IMG/VR virus record: IMGVR_UViG_3300042449_001179
Span: 1 to 27,183 of that record
Source: a virus
Strand: one strand, 5' to 3'
DNA length: 27,183 nt
Shown: in pieces, positions 15,548 through 22,729 of the stretch
How positions within the stretch are numbered: the stretch's first letter is position 1
Layout of the letters: every line of letters starts with the position of its first letter
Notes under the pieces: generated by a model
Told to the model about the DNA's origin: nothing
Databases searched by the model: none
What the model saw: only the letters and a program-made list of their open reading frames with translations
Position numbers and translations under genes: made by a program

Positions 15548-16587
15548 TGGCATTACCACCTAAAAAAATAAAAACAAACATACAACTAACGACAGTCCCA
15601 ACGGGGTTGGCTCGTCGTGAAGAGTTATTGTCTTTTATTACCAAAGATGGAACTTACTTACCTAAGTCTATTTTACATGCAGATTTAGATAGGGGTATGT
15701 TAGATTTCGTAAAAAATGATTTAAAGTGTGTTGTTGAAGGTGCTATTGTACCGTCAGTGGATGTTATTATTACAACACAAAATTGGGCTCAGTTTGCAGA
15801 GACTTGGAATTTCCAAGATTTAAACAGTAATCCTGTACCACCATTCATTACAACTGTTAGACAACCTGAGGTTAAATATGGTTCAAACCCTTCTTTAATA
15901 TATACAATACCAAACAGAAGACAGTTTTATTGGGCTAAAGTACCAACATGGGACGGTCAAAGAAAAGGTATGGACGTATATAAAATACCACAACCAGTTC
16001 CTGTTGATATTACCTATCAAATTAAAATTGTATGTAACAGAATGAGAGAGTTAAATCAATTTAACAAGATTATTCTACAAAAATTTAGTTCAAGACAAGC
16101 CTATACATTCATAAAAGGAAGTTACATTCCAATCGTACTTCAAAACATTTCTGATGATTCTGTTACGGATGTTGATAAAAGAAAATATTATGTTCAAACC
16201 TACGAATTTTTAATGATGGGTTTTTTAATTGATGAAGACGAATTTGAAGTTAAGCCGGCAGTGTCAAGACTTATCCAACTAATTGAGGTCGATACTAAAA
16301 CTAAATCTCGTAAGGTTAAAATTTCACCGTCTAGTAGTTCTACCGACGTTGTGTTTCAATTTGGTAATAATGACACTGGAATGACACAAACATTTAATTA
16401 CACGGCAAATATTTTTCCGACAGGAAATGAAAATATTTCTAGTTGGTCAGCATACATTAACAATGACTATTATGGTGATGATGTTAGTGAAATTCAAATT
16501 AATACTGGCGATGTCTTAAGAATTGAAATTGTTAAGTATACTGCGGGTCAACCATCAACGTTGACTACAAGAGCAACACTTATTTAA
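15547..16587 (+). CDS. 15: Tail completion / proximal sheath stabiliser, T4 gp15-like
   Basis: This 346-residue protein has a central segment typical of T4-like gp15: PFITTVRQPE (near 98-107), then RQFYWAKVP, then PVPVDITYQIKIVCNRMRE followed by LNQFNKIILQKFS. The family has LMPVPYxLxIxLxIxTxxxxxxxQIxEQIxxxFNP at this place. YYVQTYEFLMMGFLIDE follows. In T4, gp15 forms the ring at the head end of the finished tail that caps tube and sheath and docks to the neck. The family is usually 250-290 residues; here residues about 245-346 add a Ser/Thr-rich beta region. It starts on the last base of the previous stop and ends with a 4-nt convergent overlap with the small minus-strand gene at 16584. Confidence 0.62.
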   Translation: MALPPKKIKTNIQLTTVPTGLARREELLSFITKDGTYLPKSILHADLDRGMLDFVKNDLKCVVEGAIVPSVDVIITTQNWAQFAETWNFQDLNSNPVPPFITTVRQPEVKYGSNPSLIYTIPNRRQFYWAKVPTWDGQRKGMDVYKIPQPVPVDITYQIKIVCNRMRELNQFNKIILQKFSSRQAYTFIKGSYIPIVLQNISDDSVTDVDKRKYYVQTYEFLMMGFLIDEDEFEVKPAVSRLIQLIEVDTKTKSRKVKISPSSSSTDVVFQFGNNDTGMTQTFNYTANIFPTGNENISSWSAYINNDYYGDDVSEIQINTGDVLRIEIVKYTAGQPSTLTTRATLI

Positions 16588-16736
16588 TCTTCACCGTATA
16601 TATCTTTTTTTGGAGTACAGTTTTTTATAATCAATTGTTCCAAAAATGCATACATTTTTAATCCGTTTTTATCGCAATATTTTTTTAATATCTCGTGTGT
16701 TTGCTTCGATATTTTAAGATTCTTAATTTCTTTCAT
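16584..16736 (-). CDS. Small ribbon-helix-helix-like protein
   Basis: This 50-residue ORF has the minimal layout of a ribbon-helix-helix DNA-binding protein. A short strand NLKISKQ is followed by helix A THEILKKYCDKNG and helix B KMYAFLEQLIIKNC, with a polar tail ending YGED. It begins at an ATG on the minus strand and is the only minus-strand gene inside the plus-strand tail module. Such proteins bind DNA as dimers through the strand and commonly act as repressors or phage middle/late regulators. Its stop overlaps the stop of the gp15-like gene by 4 nt, and its start faces the sheath gene leader. No toxin or partner gene is next to it. Function is inferred from the pattern. Confidence 0.65.
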   Translation of the reverse strand: MKEIKNLKISKQTHEILKKYCDKNGLKMYAFLEQLIIKNCTPKKDIYGED

Positions 16737-16774
16737 AAAAATAAGGTAGAAAAAAGGTAGATTTTTTTCTCACC

Positions 16775-16786
16775 ATTTAATAAATA
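16775..16786 (-). promoter_or_regulatory. TATTTATT motif upstream of the small RHH gene
   Basis: On the minus strand TATTTATT spans 16786-16779, 42 nt before the ATG at 16736. ATTTA (16775-16779) mirrors TAAAT (16781-16785). In the other direction the plus strand reads AATAAATA, so it might also serve the sheath gene. Confidence 0.35.
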
Positions 16787-16823
16787 TACATATAGAGTAA
16801 AGGTTTTTTCGTTTTTTTTCAAA

Positions 16824-16842
16824 TATTTATACAAAAATAAAT
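16824..16842 (+). promoter_or_regulatory. TATTTATA motif with inverted repeat upstream of the sheath gene
   Basis: TATTTATA (16824-16831) is followed by ATAAAT. ATTTAT (16825-16830) and ATAAAT (16837-16842) form a 6-bp stem with a 6-nt loop, 20 nt before the ATG at 16863. The sheath is expected to be among the most highly expressed late genes, so a late promoter is expected here. Confidence 0.45.
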
Positions 16843-16862
16843 TCCGAAACTAATAAAAAAAA

Positions 16863-19800
16863 ATGGCAACATCTAACAAGGTTTTCGTTTCTCCTGGTGT
16901 ATACACATCAGAAAGAGATTTAAGTTTTGTAGCACAAAGTGTTGGTGTAACAACTTTGGGTATCGTTGGTGAGACTATAACAGGTCCCGCTTTTGAACCT
17001 ATCTTCGTAGCAAACTACGATGAATTTACAGCACTTTTTGGTGGTACAAATCCGACTAAATTCGTAAACACTCAAATCCCAAAGTACGAGGCAGCATACA
17101 TCGCCAAAGCGTATTTATCACAATCTAACCAATTATTCGTAACAAGAGTATTAGGTTTATCGGGCTACGATGCCGGACCTTCATGGTCTATCACAATGCA
17201 GGCAAACGTAGACCCATTAACAATTTCAGCAACTACTGAACAAACTTGGTCTGTAACATTTACAGGTTCAACTGGTGGTACTGTAACTTTCGGGACGTTC
17301 CCATCACCAATTAGTACTTACATTGGTGACACCGTTACATTATTTAACGGAAGTTCAACTACAATGTCAGGTCAATTGGCCTCGTTCATTGTTTCTGCAT
17401 GTACAACCAACTCATTAAGTGCTTCAACTATGGGTCAGTGGGGTATCATGTCAGCATCGACATTTAACTCTTATACAGGCGCGGGTTACACAAATGTAAC
17501 TAATTTCTTAGGTACTTCAGGTACAACCACAGCAAATGCAAACTACACCGCAAGTACTATGGATACTTGGTACTACGCAGCATTTGACCCACAGTCAGGA
17601 GATAACTACGACGGTATCTCATTTAACTCCGTCATTGGTAGTAATTTTGGTTCAACATCAACACCAGGCTCATTCTCAGGTACAGTTTCGGGAACAGTAT
17701 TAAACTTTGTTGCTACGGCATACACTGAATATAATGATGTTGTTGTAGCAACTTTACGTTCAAGAGGTTTGAACTCAGACTCAAGTGGAGGTCCTGTATA
17801 CACAGTGTCGGGTACATCACAAGTCATAATGGACACAACAACAGGCTCATACTCTGACGTATTAGAAAATCCATTCGCATCTTTTGCTATTTCAGGTGTG
17901 ACAAATGACGGAGAAAATTTCAATTTTGAAACATCATTCTCTACTTCTGACCCTGATTATATTTCTAAAGTATTTGGAATGACTAACTTTGGTAAACCAA
18001 GAATCGAAGTTCCATTATTCTTAGAAGAAACATTCTACAACTTAATGAATTGGAGTTATAGAAAAGGTTACATAAGAGGTTTAAACGCTTCTTTAATTTC
18101 ATTACCATCCGCAAGAGAAGATAATGGCACTAACTCATCAATTGCTTGGTACTTGGAGCAATACCAAACACCATCAACACCATTCATAGTTTCTGAACTA
18201 CGTGGTAATACTGTTTATAGATTGTTTAAATTTGTACTTATTTCTGATGGTAATACAGCAAACCAACTTGTAAAAGTTTCAATAGCTAATATGTCATTCA
18301 ATAACATGACATTTGATATCATTGTAAGAGACATTTTTGATACCGATGCTAATCCTGTGGTTCTTGAAAAATTCACAAACTGTACTATGGACCCAGCGTC
18401 TAACAGTTTCGTGGCTAAAAAGATTGGTACTTCAAACGGTGAGTTTGAATTAAAATCATCTTTCATCATGGTTGAAATGGATGAAGACGCACCTATCGAT
18501 TCATTACCTTGTGGTTTTGAAGGATTTAACTTTAGAGAATATCAAGGAGCAAATTCACCTTTTGTTATTTTCAAAACACAATACAATTTTCCAGGTCAAC
18601 AAATTTGGAACCCACCTTTTGGAACAACCACAGGAAGTGATAATACTACATTATCTTCGGGTGATAACATAAGAAAAACGTATTTAGGTGTTTCTAACAC
18701 AGTAGGTATTGATTATGATTTCTTCCAATATAAAGGAAAACAAAATCCAACTAACCTATGTTGTGCTACCGATTCATTACCCTGGAATTACATTACTAAA
18801 GGATTCCATATGGACTCAGGTGCAACTGCTGTTACAATTGCGAATATATACACAACTTCAGGTCAAACGGCATTTGAAGTAGGTGCTGGTTCATTCCAAT
18901 CTGACCCAACAAATCAATCAAACCCATACTACCGAGTTTTTGCAAGAAAATTCACTATAGTAGCTCAAGGTGGTTTCGATGGATGGGATATCTATAGAGA
19001 ATATAGAAGTAACACTGACACATTTATGTTAGGTCAAAATGGTTACTTGAAAGGTGCATCACCACAACAATCAGTACTATATCCAAACGCAACTGGTTGG
19101 GGAGCTTTTAAACAAATTACTGTCGGTGATAACACACAAGACTTTGGTAATACTGATTTTTATTCATATTTACTTGGTCAATTAACATTCGCAAACCCTG
19201 AGGCGGTTAACATTAATGTGTTTGTAACACCAGGTATTGATTATGTAAATAACTCAAACTTGGTTGAACAAGCTATTGATATGATAGAATCAGACAGAGC
19301 GGATTCGTTGTATGTATGTACAACACCTGACTACGACATGTATGCACCAACAACATCAAATTTTCAGGGTGACTTTATATACCCACAAGAGGCGGTAGAT
19401 AATTTAGAGGAATCAAATATAGATTCAAACTACACGGCAACTTACTATCCCTGGATTTTGGTTAGAGATGGTGTTAATAATACTCAAATTTACATTCCTC
19501 CGACATCTGAGGTTGTAAGAAATTTAGCACTTACAGATAATATTGCATTCCCCTGGTTTGCAACTGCTGGTTACACAAGAGGTTTAGTAAATGCGGTTAA
19601 AGCTCGTACCAAACTAACACAAGAAGCGAGAGATACTTTGTATGAAGGTAGAATCAATCCAATTGCAACATTCTCAGACGTAGGAACAGTAATTTGGGGT
19701 AACAAAACTCTTCAAATCAGACAATCGGCACTTGATAGAATTAACGTAAGAAGATTGTTACTACAAGCTCGTAAGTTGATTTCAGCTGTGGCTGTTAGAT

Positions 19801-20045
19801 TGTTGTTCGAACAAAACGACGAACAAGTAAGACAAGACTTCTTGGATTCTGTAAACCCAATTTTGGATTCAATCAGAAGAGATAGAGGTTTAGTAGACTT
19901 CAGAGTAACAGTTTCAAACAGTCCTGAAGATATCGACGCTAACCAATTGGTTGGTAAGATTTACTTAAAACCAACAAGAGCACTTGAATTTATCGACATC
20001 GAATTCTTGATTACTCCAACAGGAGCTTCTTTTGAAGACATTTAA
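16863..20045 (+). CDS. 18: Contractile tail sheath protein (T4 gp18-type), enlarged
   Basis: This 1060-residue protein begins with the sheath signature VFVSPGVYTSERDLSF, then GIVGETITGPAFEPIFV, FTALFGG and AAYIAKAYL. It ends with the highly conserved sheath C-terminal domain: TLYEGRINPIATF, VIWGNKTLQI, INVRRLLLQARKLI, QVRQDFLDSVNPIL and GKIYLKPTRALEFIDIEF. These ends form the interlocking core that contracts around the tube during DNA injection. T4 gp18 has 659 residues. The excess lies mainly in a Ser/Thr/Gly-rich stretch at about residues 110-370 and further material in the middle, presumably surface domains. The start follows an A-rich leader and the gene ends at a hairpin. Confidence 0.96.
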   Translation: MATSNKVFVSPGVYTSERDLSFVAQSVGVTTLGIVGETITGPAFEPIFVANYDEFTALFGGTNPTKFVNTQIPKYEAAYIAKAYLSQSNQLFVTRVLGLSGYDAGPSWSITMQANVDPLTISATTEQTWSVTFTGSTGGTVTFGTFPSPISTYIGDTVTLFNGSSTTMSGQLASFIVSACTTNSLSASTMGQWGIMSASTFNSYTGAGYTNVTNFLGTSGTTTANANYTASTMDTWYYAAFDPQSGDNYDGISFNSVIGSNFGSTSTPGSFSGTVSGTVLNFVATAYTEYNDVVVATLRSRGLNSDSSGGPVYTVSGTSQVIMDTTTGSYSDVLENPFASFAISGVTNDGENFNFETSFSTSDPDYISKVFGMTNFGKPRIEVPLFLEETFYNLMNWSYRKGYIRGLNASLISLPSAREDNGTNSSIAWYLEQYQTPSTPFIVSELRGNTVYRLFKFVLISDGNTANQLVKVSIANMSFNNMTFDIIVRDIFDTDANPVVLEKFTNCTMDPASNSFVAKKIGTSNGEFELKSSFIMVEMDEDAPIDSLPCGFEGFNFREYQGANSPFVIFKTQYNFPGQQIWNPPFGTTTGSDNTTLSSGDNIRKTYLGVSNTVGIDYDFFQYKGKQNPTNLCCATDSLPWNYITKGFHMDSGATAVTIANIYTTSGQTAFEVGAGSFQSDPTNQSNPYYRVFARKFTIVAQGGFDGWDIYREYRSNTDTFMLGQNGYLKGASPQQSVLYPNATGWGAFKQITVGDNTQDFGNTDFYSYLLGQLTFANPEAVNINVFVTPGIDYVNNSNLVEQAIDMIESDRADSLYVCTTPDYDMYAPTTSNFQGDFIYPQEAVDNLEESNIDSNYTATYYPWILVRDGVNNTQIYIPPTSEVVRNLALTDNIAFPWFATAGYTRGLVNAVKARTKLTQEARDTLYEGRINPIATFSDVGTVIWGNKTLQIRQSALDRINVRRLLLQARKLISAVAVRLLFEQNDEQVRQDFLDSVNPILDSIRRDRGLVDFRVTVSNSPEDIDANQLVGKIYLKPTRALEFIDIEFLITPTGASFEDI

Positions 20046-20058
20046 TAATTAAAAATAA

Positions 20059-20085
20059 GGGGGGTTGTTCACCAATCCCTCTTTT
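20059..20085 (+). terminator. Probable intrinsic terminator after the sheath gene
   Basis: GGGGGGTTG (20059-20067) pairs with CAATCCCTC (20073-20081) with two G-T pairs and a 5-nt loop, followed by TTTT (20082-20085). The T-run is short, so it may be partial, letting some transcripts reach the genes at 20106 and beyond. Confidence 0.65.
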
Positions 20086-20105
20086 AGCCTAAACAAAAAA
20101 AAACT

Positions 20106-20255
20106 ATGGAATTTAAAAAATCAAAATTAAATGAAAATCTTAACTTACCTAAAACAGGTAAAAAATCATTTTCAAAGAAATCACAAAATATCATTGTTTC
20201 TGAAGCACAATTAGAAAGATTGATTGAAAAAATCGCAAAAAACAAAAATGTTTAA
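20106..20255 (+). CDS. 49-residue basic protein of unknown function
   Basis: This short ORF starts at an ATG after a nine-A run, the same leader type as the large late genes here. It overlaps the next gene by 8 nt, which suggests that its translation feeds the downstream start. The N-terminal half is Lys/Ser/Asn-rich and disordered-looking (FKKSKLNENLNLPKTGKKSF). The C-terminal half, IIVSEAQLERLIEKIAKNK, is a likely amphipathic helix. It has no signal peptide and no family I recognise. It may be a leader or coupling peptide for the phosphatase, or a small structural or assembly factor. Confidence 0.6.
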   Translation: MEFKKSKLNENLNLPKTGKKSFSKKSQNIIVSEAQLERLIEKIAKNKNV

Positions 20256-21096
20256 AAAAGTTTTAAAAGAGTTTTTAGAAGAAAAACTTTTACGTGAAGG
20301 TTTTGATGATGTTGGTAATCCTGATTTAAAGTACTATGCTTTTGATTGGGATGACAATATTGTTTTTATGCCAACGGAAATTATTGTGGCAACCGCTGAC
20401 GGTGAAGAGGTTGGTATGGGTACCGAAGATTTTGCGGAATATAGAATGGATATCGGTAAAGAACCATTTATGTATAAAGGAAAAGAAGTTGTCGCATTTG
20501 CAAATGACCCCTTTAGGAACTTCAGAAGTGAAGGAGACACTCAGTTCATCGTTGACGCAATGTTAGCTAAACCAGGACCGTCTTGGGATGATTTTGTGGA
20601 GTGTTTAAATGGTGGTTCTATCTTTGCAATTATCACAGCAAGAGGACACAACCCCGAAACACTTAAAGAGGCGACATACAATTACATTGTTACAAATCAC
20701 AACGGTATTTCAAAACAAGAATGTATTTCAAATTTAAAAAAATTCAGAAACATTGCCGAAGAAGGTGAAATGGACGGAAATGAAATTATTATGGAGTACC
20801 TTAATATGTGTAAATTTCACCCTGTAACTTTTGGTGAAGGTTCTGCGACGAACCCTGAGGAAGGAAAAATTAAAGCCCTAAGAGAATTTATCTCACACGT
20901 AAAAGAAATGTCATCAAGGTTAGGTAAACAAGCGTTCTTCAAGAACGATGTGAAAAACAGATTTATACCGGAAATTGGATTTTCTGATGATGACCCTAGA
21001 AATATAGAAAAGATAAAGCAATTCTTAGATACTGAATACTCAGATAAACCAGTAAGAACTTATTTAACTAAAGGAGGAGAAAAAAAAGAAATATAA
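20248..21096 (+). CDS. HAD-like phosphatase
   Basis: From the ATG at 20248 this is a 282-residue protein. HAD motif I is YYAFDWDDNIVF (nucleophile D33, general acid D35). Motif II is AIITARGH with T130. Motif III is probably K207 or K209. Motif IV is GFSDDDPRNIEKI (244-256). It would remove phosphate from a small molecule, nucleic acid end or protein; the T4 kinase/phosphatase belongs to the same superfamily, but no kinase domain is present. An in-frame TTG at 20224 would add eight residues but lies deep in the preceding small gene, so ATG 20248 is preferred. Its place between sheath and tube genes is unusual for an enzyme. Confidence 0.75.
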   Translation: MFKKVLKEFLEEKLLREGFDDVGNPDLKYYAFDWDDNIVFMPTEIIVATADGEEVGMGTEDFAEYRMDIGKEPFMYKGKEVVAFANDPFRNFRSEGDTQFIVDAMLAKPGPSWDDFVECLNGGSIFAIITARGHNPETLKEATYNYIVTNHNGISKQECISNLKKFRNIAEEGEMDGNEIIMEYLNMCKFHPVTFGEGSATNPEEGKIKALREFISHVKEMSSRLGKQAFFKNDVKNRFIPEIGFSDDDPRNIEKIKQFLDTEYSDKPVRTYLTKGGEKKEI

Positions 21097-21180
21097 TTTA
21101 TTTAAGTATTGCTGGAGCTGGATATACATAATCCAAAATTTCCGGAATAAAGTAAATAGAAAAATTTTTCGACATCCGTG

Positions 21181-21196
21181 TATTTATAAGTAAATA
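21181..21196 (+). promoter_or_regulatory. TATTTATA motif with inverted repeat upstream of the tail tube gene
   Basis: TATTTA (21181-21186) and TAAATA (21191-21196) form a 6-bp stem with loop TAAG, 32 nt before the ATG at 21229. The 132-nt gap 21097-21228 has no other gene. Confidence 0.45.
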
Positions 21197-21228
21197 AATT
21201 AAAAAAACGAAAACTAAAAAAAAATACT

Positions 21229-21717
21229 ATGGCTGATTTATTAATGAAAATGCCGATGCCTTACGAACCAAAACGTAAAAATAGATTTATCTTAACGTTC
21301 GATTCTTCTTTGGGCATCAATTCTTGGTTTGTAGAATCTACAACAAGACCACAAATTACAATCAATCCTGTTGAAATTCCATTCTTAAACACATCTACTT
21401 ACGTAGCGGGTAGATTCACGTGGAATACAATAAACGTTACATTCCGTGACCCAATTGGACCATCAGCTGCTCAAGCACTTATGGAGTGGGTACGTCTACA
21501 TGCAGAATCTGTTACAGGTCGTATGGGATACGCAGCAGGTTATAAGAAAAACATTTTCTTGGAAATGTTGGACCCAACAGGTGTTGCTGTTGAAAAATGG
21601 ATTTTACAAGGAACATTCTTAACGGATGTTAACTTTGACTCTTTAGGCTATTCAGATGACAATTTAGCAACTATCTCAGCGACATTACGTCCAGATAGAT
21701 GTGTTTTAGTTTATTAA
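21229..21717 (+). CDS. 19: Tail tube protein (T4 gp19-type)
   Basis: This 162-residue protein, the same size as T4 gp19 (163), has the tube fold order: an N-terminal RKNRFILTFDSSL strand, VESTTRPQITINPVEIPFLN followed by TSTYVAGRFTWNTINVTFRD, a helix AAQALMEWVRLHAES, then YKKNIFLEMLDPTGVAVEKW and the final WILQGTFLTDVNF and LATISATLRPDRCV strands. Stacked hexamers of this protein form the inner tail tube through which DNA passes. It lies downstream of the sheath, as in T4, and is followed by a strong terminator, suggesting high separate expression. Confidence 0.9.
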   Translation: MADLLMKMPMPYEPKRKNRFILTFDSSLGINSWFVESTTRPQITINPVEIPFLNTSTYVAGRFTWNTINVTFRDPIGPSAAQALMEWVRLHAESVTGRMGYAAGYKKNIFLEMLDPTGVAVEKWILQGTFLTDVNFDSLGYSDDNLATISATLRPDRCVLVY

Positions 21718-21751
21718 TAGTATTTACGAAAAAATCAGTGTAGTTATATTT

Positions 21752-21782
21752 AACCATAGGGGAAACTCTATGGTTTTTTTTT
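21752..21782 (+). terminator. Rho-independent terminator after the tail tube gene
   Basis: AACCATAG (21752-21759) pairs perfectly with CTATGGTT (21768-21775) around an 8-nt loop, followed by a T-run to 21782. The next start codon is only 3 nt further on, so the following gene depends on read-through or on a start within this region. Confidence 0.87.
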
Positions 21783-21785
21783 AAT

Positions 21786-22535
21786 ATGACAGATTACTCA
21801 CAATATTTACAAGAAGGTTTTAATTTACCTCACGATGTAGTTGAACTACCATCTCGTGGAAAATTCTATAAAAATAAAAAATCAGCCTTAAAGGTTGGTT
21901 ACCTGACTGCCATGGATGAGAACATCCTTTTGGCTGATAATAGAAATAATGATATCATTTCAACACTTTTGAGAAACAAAATTTACGAACCAGATTTTCA
22001 TCCCGATGAACTTTTGGATTGTGATATTGAGGCTATCCTTATTTTCTTAAGAAATACTGCTTTTGGTTCGGAGTACAAATTGATACTAAGAGACCCAAAA
22101 ACACTTCAAGAGTTTGAGGTATCGACACAACTTGATGAATTAAACATCAAAAAACCTTTACACGAACCTGATGGTGATGGTCTATTTACGTTTATATTAC
22201 CTGTTGGTGGACAGACAGTAAGATGTAAAATGTTAAATGGTTACGACCAAAAAGAGTTGAAAAAATTCGAGGACGCATACCCAAATGGAGTTGTTGCTCC
22301 GGTTCAAACCAAAAGACTCGAAATGCAGATTATATCGATTGATAATACATCTGATAAAGGTGACATTGCAAAATACATCCAACAGATGCCAATTGCAGAT
22401 TCAAAATTCATAAGAAATTCGTTAAAAGATTCTGAACCAAGATTGGATTTGGAACGAGTATTTACAGCCCCGTCAGGAGAAAAAGTGAGCGCCAGAGTCA
22501 CTTTCGGGGCCGAATTTTTTCGTCCTTTCTTCTAA
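21786..22535 (+). CDS. T4-type baseplate hub protein (gp26-like, T4_baseplate family)
   Basis: This 249-residue protein has the family pattern: VVELPSRGKFYKNKK near residues 18-32, then LTAMDENILLADN, a LLRNKI segment, and LLDCDIEAILIFLRNTAFGSEY around residues 77-98. After that come a short beta module with VSTQLDEL and a C-terminal helical part. In T4-like phages this LPSxGxxY ... DxxxILxxLRxxxYG family is a baseplate hub component needed to start tail assembly. The start lies just after a terminator T-run. The exact T4 number is uncertain. Confidence 0.68.
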   Translation: MTDYSQYLQEGFNLPHDVVELPSRGKFYKNKKSALKVGYLTAMDENILLADNRNNDIISTLLRNKIYEPDFHPDELLDCDIEAILIFLRNTAFGSEYKLILRDPKTLQEFEVSTQLDELNIKKPLHEPDGDGLFTFILPVGGQTVRCKMLNGYDQKELKKFEDAYPNGVVAPVQTKRLEMQIISIDNTSDKGDIAKYIQQMPIADSKFIRNSLKDSEPRLDLERVFTAPSGEKVSARVTFGAEFFRPFF

Positions 22536-22548
22536 TTACCGACAAATT

Positions 22549-22707
22549 ATGATGGATGAGTTTTATTACTTATCCAAGTACGTTCACTTCTCATATAGTG
22601 ATATGATAAAGATGCCAATATTTGAAAGAAAATACTTTATTAATAAGCTTGTAACTGAGTTTGAAAAAAAGAATGAACAAGCTGAACAGTCAAGAAATAA
22701 AAGATAA
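22549..22707 (+). CDS. 52-residue conserved T4-like tail-cluster protein
   Basis: The ORF begins at ATG 22549 (ATGATG; 22552 is an equal alternative), 13 nt after the preceding stop. The sequence DEFYYLSKYVHFSYSD followed by MPIFERKYFINKLVTEFEK has the shape of short proteins found next to baseplate and tape-measure genes in many T4-like phages (FSYSxxxxMPxxxRxWFIxRLxEE). These may act as tail assembly chaperones. It is mainly helical with a charged, disordered end (EKKNEQAEQSRNKR). The position directly before the tape measure supports a chaperone role, but no frameshift fusion like that of lambda G/GT is evident. Confidence 0.68.
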   Translation: MMDEFYYLSKYVHFSYSDMIKMPIFERKYFINKLVTEFEKKNEQAEQSRNKR

Positions 22708-22718
22708 GGTATTTATCT
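22702..22718 (+). promoter_or_regulatory. GTATTTATC motif with inverted repeat upstream of the tape measure gene
   Basis: AGATAA (22702-22707) and TTATCT (22713-22718) form a 6-bp stem with a 5-nt loop, overlapping the stop of the 52-residue gene and 11 nt before the ATG at 22730. Confidence 0.4.
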
Positions 22719-22729
22719 AAAAAAACTAA

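Noticed and set aside
20224-20247. TTG start extending the HAD phosphatase by eight residues
   Set aside because: It lies deep in the overlapping 49-residue gene, and the extension (MKKSQKTK) is only the shifted reading of that gene's Lys-rich end; ATG 20248 has an A-rich leader.
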